Source of the DNA: Microbulbifer sp. MI-G
GTDB taxonomy: Bacteria; Pseudomonadota; Gammaproteobacteria; Pseudomonadales; Cellvibrionaceae
Direction of reading: 5' to 3'
DNA length: 64,000 nt
Assembly: GCF_030440425.1 (NCBI RefSeq)
Contig: NZ_CP098023.1
Span: 3,594,501 to 3,658,500, forward strand
The position numbers and the translations under genes were made by a program. Positions within the stretch are counted from its first letter, which is position 1. Each line of letters begins with the position of its first letter. Under the pieces are notes generated by a model. That model was not told where the DNA came from. It was given only the letters and a program-made list of their open reading frames with translations, and made no database searches. Shown one piece after another: positions 1 through 9,300 of the stretch.

Positions 1-137
1 TCATGCAGCAATGGATGTAATTTCCTATCACCAGAATCATTACCAACAGCAGTCTGTTTTATAAGGGCTAAGGCCTCGCCTTTTGACAGTCGCTGTTGTT
101 TGAACTCGGAAACAATATATTCAATTAAATTGACCAT
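1..137 (-). CDS. Trans-AT PKS, N-terminal fragment (docking helix plus start of DH), runs off the left edge
   Basis: Reading the minus strand from an ATG at 135-137 gives 45 codons open to the window edge. Residues 1-30 (MVNLIEYIVS...LSKGEALALIKQ) resemble the N-terminal four-helix-bundle docking element of trans-AT PKSs, with the usual 'LSxGEAL' turn. The reading then runs into LHPLLH, the typical first residues of a dehydratase domain. The preceding PKS (324-11492) ends just after a KS with a matching C-terminal docking helix, so the two proteins together would complete a KS|DH split module. I see no Shine-Dalgarno sequence before this ATG, so the exact start is less certain than the identity. 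It lies 186 bp downstream of the previous gene on the same strand. Confidence 0.72.
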   Translation of the reverse strand, partial: MVNLIEYIVSEFKQQRLSKGEALALIKQTAVGNDSGDRKLHPLLH

Positions 138-323
138 TTGACTGTACTTTATACGTATTATGACACATCACAAGCACATGCAATAATCGCCATGCAAGCA
201 CAGTGTCCAATGTGATTTGCTTTATGAAAGAAAGTAAAATTTTCTAAGCGTGTAGTTCAGCAGGGCCGCGCACACTTCAAAGAATTTATTAGGGTGTAAG
301 ATACACTAAAGAAAAATATGTTT
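138..323. other. Intergenic spacer between two PKS genes
   Basis: AT-rich spacer of 186 bp between the stop of the 324-11492 PKS and the ATG at 137. I found no convincing hairpin terminator followed by a U-run and no strong promoter, so the downstream PKS may be read through from upstream. Confidence 0.4.
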
Positions 324-3300
324 TTACAACAACTGCTGCAATAACTCAGCGGCATCTGAGGTTGATAACGCATTATCGATTACACGATCTAATAACGTCT
401 CAGCAGTGTGGCCGTGCTTTAGCATATCTGACTTTAACACTGCAATTTCTTTAGCGTTTTTCTTTTTCACCCAAATAGGATGTCTGGCAAATTGATAGCT
501 TGGCATGGCAAGGTAATTTGGTCGATATTGGTTAAGCAGCTGTTGATCAATTCGATTCGTATCAGCGGCGGAGGCATGAGTTAGTTCTTTTACACAAACC
601 TGTAACAGTGGGTGTAGGTGTGTTGAGGATTCTTTGCTTTCAACACTATTCTGATAGGGCCGGTATTGACCGATCCAATAACGTTCTTCAGCAAATGGAT
701 AGCCCGGCAGAGTAATTCGCTGAGGCAATCCATCCGGGTAAAGAAAATGCCAGTCAATTGTCAGCCCTTTGCTCCACAACTCAGCCACTTTATTAAATCT
801 GTCTTGCTCACACCATTTGCGTACAACGGCGATGCGTAGTTCATCATCGTCACTGAGAAGACTCAGGGCTTGAATATGATCCTTACTATTATGGGTAAAA
901 AGCCTATCTCCTGCGACTTCTCCAGAGATAAATTGCTGTAGGTTTTTCAATAAATCTGCATGATCATTCACCAGAAAAATCAATCTGTGCTGCAGCGGTT
1001 TTCTCCCAACCTGTAAAGTATAAGCTAAATTAGCCAGGTTGATATCTGGCTGCCGTTGCAAAACATCCACTAAAAATTGTGCCTGTTTTTGTAGCGCTTT
1101 TGGAGTTGTTGCAGATAACGGCAGCAACACTGGTACAGTAACCTGAGTAGGACTGCTGGCCTGTTGATACTCCTCAAGTACGATATGCGCATTGGTACCA
1201 CTAAATCCGAATGAATTGATAGCAGCCATGCGGGGCCGCCCATCAATGGACTGCCAGTCGCGCAATTGGTCATTAATATAAAACGGTCCGTTATTCAGTG
1301 ATACATGGGAATTCAGTGTATCAAAATTAATTGTTGGCAATAACTGCTGATTACGCAATGACATCACCAGTTTAATTACTCCAGCAATACCAGCTGCCGC
1401 TGAACAGTGGCCAATATTACTTTTTACTGAACCTACTGCACAATAATTCTGTTTATTGGTAAAATCTGCAAAGGCATTTCTCAAGCCTTCTATTTCAATG
1501 GGGTCACCAAGTCGAGTTCCTGTACCGTGCGCCTCTATTTGACCAATATACTCAGGGTTAATGCCGAATCTTTGGTAAACATGGGTTTGCAACTTACTTT
1601 GCGCCTCAGGGTTTGGCGCCGTTATACCATTAGTCTGGCCGTCCTGATTAATTCCCCAACCTGCTATGATACTCTTAATGGGATCCTTATCGCGTTGAGC
1701 ATCGGCCAGGCGTTTTAATAATATCACACCGCAACCTTCACCCAATACAATGCCATCGGCCCGTTGATCGAAACTATAACAGTGCCCGGATGGCGATAAC
1801 ATCCCTGCCTGGGAGGCTTTGATATGCATTTCTGGAGTAGACAAAACAATAACCCCGCCCGCTAATGCGGAATCACACGTGCCGGAATTGAGGCTTTCAC
1901 AGGCATTCGCAATTGCTACCAATGACGATGAACAGGCAGTATCTATGGCGATGTTCGGCCCTTGCAGATCAAGAACGTAAGCAATTCTAGCAGCAAGAAT
2001 CGAGTTTGCACCACCGGTAAAGCCATGTGAACTTATACGTAGTTCCCGTGACAGTTGATTATAATCGCCAGTAGTACAGCCAACAAACACGCCACATCGC
2101 GTCCCCGACAGTGACTCGGGGTTATATCCTGCATCCTCAATGGCATGCCATGAATTTTGCAGGAAGAGGCGTTGTTGTGGATCCATATTTTCAGCCTCAA
2201 GAGGTGAAATATTAAAAAATGAGGGATCAAATTTATCGTAATTGCTCAGCATGCCTATCCATTTACTTACTGATTTACCTGGAGTGACTTTATCCGGATA
2301 ATAGTATTTGTCGTTATCCCAACGCTGTATCGGAACCTCTTCAATGCAATCAACCCCGCTCGCGAGGTTGTGCCAATACTGTTGCAGATTGTCAGCTTTT
2401 GGGAACTGTCCGGCCATACCCACTATGGCAATAGCCTGCTCTGATTCACCGCTTACTTTATTGTTCGCAGTGGATCTCAGTGGCATTTGAACAGCTTGCG
2501 GTTGTACACAGCTAAACGACTTCAGGTTATGCCATTGCCCAAAGTTGGCTGGCTCAGGTAACTGGTGCACGAGATTTCTCAGACTCTTAACTGAAGGCAC
2601 AAGAGGAAGTTCCGTCACGGAACTCCTCTCTAATGCTGTCTGGACCATCTGGGAAAATTGTGCCATTGTGGGCAGTCGATAAATTTCCGTTGCTTCTATA
2701 TCGAGGCCATATTGATTATTGATTTTCTGGATCCAGGTTACCCCAGTGATAGAATCCAACCCTAAATCACTAAATTGCGACTTCGGGTCAATTTCATCAG
2801 CGGATATCTCCAATTCCTGAGCCAGCAACTCCAATAATTCATGGGTGATTCGCTCGTTACGATCATCTGTCGCAACAATCTTCGCAATACCGCTACGCTG
2901 CTTAGCCAGAGGAAGCTGCTGTTGCAGGAATTCAACGAATAGCCTCAACGTGGGATATCTGTAGATCCCGGTGACATCCAGGTCAGTGAGGAATTTTTCG
3001 TTGATCTGTCGGATCCAGGATACCCCACTGATCGAATCCAGCCCCAAATCCATAAACTGGCTGTCATGGTCAATCTGTCTCGACGGAAGTTGCAGCTCTT
3101 CAACTAGCAGGGCTTTTAGCTCTTCGACTAAGCCGACGGTATCGATCTGTTGCTGCTCAAGCCGTTGCTGACCCAGGTCCGGTAGACTGTCAGATTGGGA
3201 ATTTTGTTCAGGACTGCTCACCACACTGTGCACAATATACGCAGTTAAACTGGCTATGTTTGAATAGCTATAGATTTTAGTGGCATCCAAATCAGATTCG

Positions 3301-6300
3301 AGCGCCTGGTTGATCTTTTTGATCCAAGAGACAGCGGAAATTGAATCCAGACCCAAGTCAACAAATTGCACTTGTTCGGTGATCTCAGCAGTACCAATTT
3401 GTAGTTCTTCACACAGACTGGTTTTTAAATATTGCAAAACCTCTTCATACTTCCGACCTTCCACAGTAAGAGGCACTGTAGAATTGTGAGCAACGGGCGG
3501 TGGAGCCTCAGCAAAATTATGTTCAATGTTAGCCAAAACAGCGTCATTATTAACAAAGGTTTGCTCATGCATTGCCAGTTCAGCACGGTACGTCATTTGC
3601 AGCGGCTGTTGCTGCATATTCTGCCAGTGGGTTTTTAGCTGACATACAGTGGTGCGAGGCAATTGAGCAATACAATCAGCCAGCTGCATAGCCTCCGACA
3701 GTACCTGCTGCCGTGCAACTGTATTCAAATCAGGAACCTTAGCCGCTAAGTCACTACCTCTATACCTCTTGCCGCTAAACAAAGCTTCTCTGGCAAGATC
3801 GGTCCCTAATCTTACAGGCATCACCCAAGTGGCCCCGGCACCTGGAGTAAAGCCATAATTCATATAGGGCGCCTGGTAACTACTTTGGCCACTGTACAAT
3901 AGCAGATCGGCAAACAATCCCAGTGACCAGCCGCCACCAATAGCATGTCCCTGCATCGCAGCAACGACAGGTAGCGGGCACTGCATCGCAATCTGGAATA
4001 TTGGGTTGTCAGTAAATTGATTTTCTCCCCGCTGAATCGACTTTAAGGTACTTTCATCACCTCCTGCCGAGAACCAGGCACCATCGCCTGTCATTACCAC
4101 GCACTTAATCTGCGGATTAGTTACAGCCCGGCTGAATGCATTCTTTAAACTACGCACCAAGTTATCAGAAAACAGATTTTTATTAGTGGAATCCTGTAAG
4201 CTGATCACCCATATCCCAGAGGCTTCCACAGAGACAGCCACCGAATTATTGTTACCGGTAACCGGCTGCTCCGCAACAGCTGATTCCATCAACTTCTGGG
4301 CTGCCAGAGTTTGCCACTTTACCCGACAGAATCTGATCACATCCTCAGAAAAGTTGGTGAGTCGATCAACAACTGATCCTGGAGTTTGAACATTTTCAAG
4401 TTGCTCAATTCCATAAAGGTTAGCCTTAAAGGACTGAGTGATTAATTGTTTTGCCTGAATAATCGAACCGGACAACAATGCATGCCTGGCCAGATCAGCA
4501 CCATAGCGCTGTTCAAACACTGCCATTACACTGGTTGCTAAGGTTTCGTCATCGAGCAAGCCATGACTGTCAAATACGCTGCTATCAGTCACTAGACACA
4601 AATCACACTGGGCTGCAATGAGCCAGCAGATTGCACAGTTATGCCCTGCACCATTGAAAACCAGTATCGCCTTAGCAGTATATAACGCAGAAAATAGTGG
4701 AATAAAATGTTTGATGTCTGCGCAGCTTAAGGATGCAAACAGAATAGCGTCCAATTGTAAACAGACACCTTCGGGTAAGCTGTTAATAATAGAAATCAGT
4801 AATTTACTCATCTGCGCGGGATTTTTTTCCTCCGCAATATCATCGGCTACCTGGCGAGAAATTGTCAACCAGCGCGAATTGTTTGTTGAAATTTGCAGGG
4901 CGGAATGATATTTATCCACTATGCCGGCTTTTCCACCTGATATAATTTCAGGATTTAATAGCTTGGTGAGCCGAGCGGTTACCAACTTAATTTCTCTTGC
5001 CAGATGCTTTTTCAATAGCCCCAGTGACAACAGCGGCTTGCTAACTATGCTGTACAGCAGCTCGTAAAGAGTTTCGGCCATTTTTCCGCTCGCAACTCTG
5101 TGATAGGCAAGTCTGTTTTCGGTAGGCCATTTATCTGAATCAACTAATAACTGTATCGGCATTTTGCCATTAAAGCGTACAGACATTAACTGCAGTAAGG
5201 CGCTATCAGGTTGTAATGCCACACCTGCTGATAGGGCGTATTGACTGTCGCTTTCAAGCAGCAGCAAATCGGCCAAACAACCCAAAATCCAATCCAGTCC
5301 CGAGGCATCTCCGCTAAACACATTCACTACAGGAATTTCGATGGAAGTCAGTTGTTCTAGCAAGCCCGCTTGCAATGCATAGTTGTAGGCGGTGATTGCA
5401 TCCTGCTTAAAACAACTTCCTAATCCCTGAATAGACAGTACTTTTGCATATTCAATTGCGGTTACTGTATTAAACGCACTGATTAAATAATCGATGAAAG
5501 CCTGCTGCTGGCTCTTTGTGCCATCAAAGTTGATCCGCAACTGAATAACACCATTACCCATTTCAGTGAGTTTTATCCAGTCACTATGTACGTTTACATT
5601 TGGACTATTACTTGCTGTTACTGATGTCAGGCGTATCAACGGCTTGCTGGTCGTGTGGCGCTGCTGTTCCGATAATTTCTTTAATGTAGCGTCTGTAGAT
5701 AATTGAATACCCGCTGGCCTGGATCGGGAAGGCTGTGCCACCGAAATAAGGGTTTTGGTGCATTCAGGTAGGGGAATAACAAGCTGCGTTTCTGGCATCG
5801 CTGTCACTGGCTGTGCACGCGGCCCGGCTTGTCCTGGCTGAGAAGTCACAGATTGTGATACAGGCTGACGGATTGTTGTTACATAGTGAATACCCGATAG
5901 ACTGTATAATAGTTTGCCCTGACGATCGACCAGTTCCATATCTAGCAGAATCCGATGCTCAGTGCTGCGGTTGTGGCACAGTATATAAATATCGCCCGCC
6001 AAAACACCACGATAGGTGATCTGCTGAATGCTCAGCGGTGTATACGAGTATTGAAATTCGACATCGCCGATAAACTGGTTAATCACTGGCTGAAGCTGCA
6101 CCTCTACAGCATTGGCCAAACCGTGTTGTGGCTGGTTAAATTGGGCTTGCAGGATCAGCTCATTGCCATTAGCAGCAATCACACGCAATTGTGGACTAAA
6201 CAAAGCCGCATATTGTTGTTGATGGCTATTACCTGTCCGTTGCAGCAAGGCACCCACATCCAGGTGCTTATTCGCCAATGCTTCACTGCTCACCTGTCCC

Positions 6301-9300
6301 TGGCAGATCACGTCTGCATCAGGAGTACAGATCTCTACACCAATACCTGCAGCTAACTGCACTACCCTGGTATGTAGGGTTTGAGTTTTCTCACTGTTAA
6401 ATTGCTCAGAAAATTTCAAACCATTGATATTGATTTGATTGTTGCCATCAGTCGCACATATTGCCCGATCCACTGCCGCACACACCATTTCCAGTGCCTG
6501 CCAGTAATGCAGTTGTTGCCGAAAAGTTGTTCTAAACGTCACCTGAGCCAATGAGGAAATATTCTGCTGTAATAATGGATGCCCGATGGCTGCCGGTTGT
6601 TCGACTGACTGTTCAGTAACCGCGCATAGACTGCGGAAACGCATTGGGGTTTGCCAATATGATTGCCTTGTAAACGGATACAGTGGCAATGGTATTCGCC
6701 CAGGGCTCGCCTCTTGCCATAAACTTTGCCAGGGAATATCCGTGCCTTGTAACCAATCAGCCAATAGTGCATGCAGGTCCCGCTGTTTGATATTCAGTTC
6801 AACACACCGAGGCAAATCACCTGCATTATGTTGACGACTGCGCACGCTGGACCTGTTTTCTGCCGTCAACCCGCTCGGATTGTGACAAAAGTCGCTGAGT
6901 TGTTGCCCTAGCTCAGCCAGTGAATTGACCACAAAACCCAGTCTTTCCATCATAGCTTCGCGGCCAACCTGCAGAGTAAAGGCTACTTTGGCCAGTACGG
7001 CTGACTGCAGTTGATCGATTTGCTTTATCAGCGCTGCGGCTTTTTGCTGTAATTGTTGTTCATTTCGCGCTGACAAAATAACCAGTTGTGATTGTAGTTG
7101 CTGGTTACTGGCCACTACTGTTTCAGGAGCTTGCTGGATGATCAAATGAGCATTCGATCCTCCCGCCCCAAATGAGGAAATTCCCGCCAACAGTGGCTTA
7201 CCTTTTCTTGGTAGCCAGCTACAGCTAGTTTGCTGTAGTGTAAACGGAGTATTAGGGAAATGGATTTCCGGGCTGATGGTTGAAGTATTAATTGATGGTA
7301 CCAGCGTGCGATGCTGCAATTGCAGGACCACTTTACTTAATCCGGCAATGCCAGCTGCAGATTCGCAGTGACCAATATTGGTTTTTACTGAACCAATCCC
7401 ACAATACTGCAACTCCGCAGTGTGTTCCTTAAATGCCTGGCTTAATGCCGCTACTTCAATGGGATCACCGAGTGCTGTTCCTGTACCGTGCGCCTCAATA
7501 TAACTGATATCAGCAGCACTCACCCCAGCATCCTGCAAAGCAGCAGTTATCACTTTCGTTTGTGCCTGTACATTGGGTACTGTGTAGCCATTGGTTTTAC
7601 CGCCAGCATTAATGGCACTGCCTTTTAGTACAGCATAAATATAATCACCATCTTGTTGGGCGGTACCGAGCGGTTTTAGCAACACACAACCTACTGCCTC
7701 AGCATCAACAAAGCCATCTGAATCAGCAGCAAAGGCACGCAGGTTGTTGTCGGCAGTTAGCATATTGAGTTCGGACAAATACTGGTAATGTCCAGGATCA
7801 ACAATCACGTTAACCCCGCCCGCAATTGCCACTCGTGCTTCACCCTGTAGTAAACACTGTTTTGCCAAATGAATTGCAGTCAACGATGATGAACATGCGG
7901 TATCAATTGCCATCGATGGAGCAAAAAAATTCAGCGTATGAGATACCCTGTTGGCAATTGAAAAATAACAGGGTTGGGTACTGTAACCTGAGTTCATTAC
8001 CCCCACATACACAGCAACACCCTGCCGAGAATCTAAAGAATCAGGAGTATAACCTGCATCCTCAATCACGTGGTAACAGGCTTGCAAAAACAGTCTCTCC
8101 TGGGGATCTATCTTGCTGGCTTCTTTGGGAGCAATTTTGAAAAAAACCGGGTCAAATTTATCTACATCCTCGATAAAACCGCCCCATTTACTGTAAATAC
8201 CGCCAGACCCGCGTGAATTCTGATTGTGCTGTTTCCAATCCCAACGCTGTTCTGGAATCGTGCTGATACAGTTTTTGCCAGTTTTCAGGTTTTCCCAGAA
8301 ACTCGCCAGATCAGGCGCCTGTGGATAGCGCCCTACCACACCGATAATGGCAATATCGCTGTTGGTTCGCGCGCTCGATAATTTATTTGACCGAGAGCCG
8401 GATACTAAATCATCTTGCTGTGGTTTCCAGTTACTTGTTAGTTTTGCAAACCTAGTTTGCTGATTAGTCTCTAGGATCAGGGCCCCTAAAGATTTTTCTG
8501 CAGAAATCCGTAATGTCTGAATAACTGCGGGATATTCGTCTACAAAATACTGTACGAGGCCATTAATGGTTTGTACCTGAAAAAACAGGGTGCTGGTAAT
8601 TTGCGGGAAAAGTTCTTTGAATTTATTAGTCAGTTGTACCACCAAAATGGAATCCAGTCCTATATCAGCAAAGGTGGTATCATTGTCCAGTAGATCCAGT
8701 TTGATTTTTAAGGTGCCGGCAATCAGCTGTTTAACGTATTGCTGCGCATATTGTAACAGCTCATCTCTGTTTGTCGCCGCTCCCTGAGATGTTTCTTTAG
8801 TCGTTGTCGGATACTGCTGTGTCGCAATTATATTGTCAGGTACAGTAGGTCGTTGATTAACCACCTGCTGTATCACCTTACCATTACTTTGTGCCACTAT
8901 AATCTGTTGTCCTAATCCATGCAGTATCTTTGCGGGAAACACTATATTATAAAAACCCTGTTGAGCGAGAATTTCCCCCCATTTCTCAGGCGCAATAGCG
9001 GCGCTGCCATCGATCCGTAACGATGGATCCTGGCAATACCACCAGCCTTCCAACAAACCAAATGTCAGGTGGCTAAACAACGACCAGCTACTCACTTCAT
9101 TTAACAGTAACACACCACCCTTTTTCATAGTGGCCTTAACATTGTCCAAAGTGATGCGGACGTTGTCGGTGGCATGGATTACATTGGTGGCAATCACTAC
9201 ATCAAATGCTCCGGCCGTTATAGCTTGTTCGACAACAGGCTTGGAAACATCAAATATAGCTGTGGAAAGTTTTTTAAATTGTGGCTGATAATGTCGCTCG

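Noticed and set aside
5813..6356. Plus-strand open frames of up to 133 codons opposite the PKS
   Set aside because: They lie opposite a well-supported PKS reading frame and show no domain.
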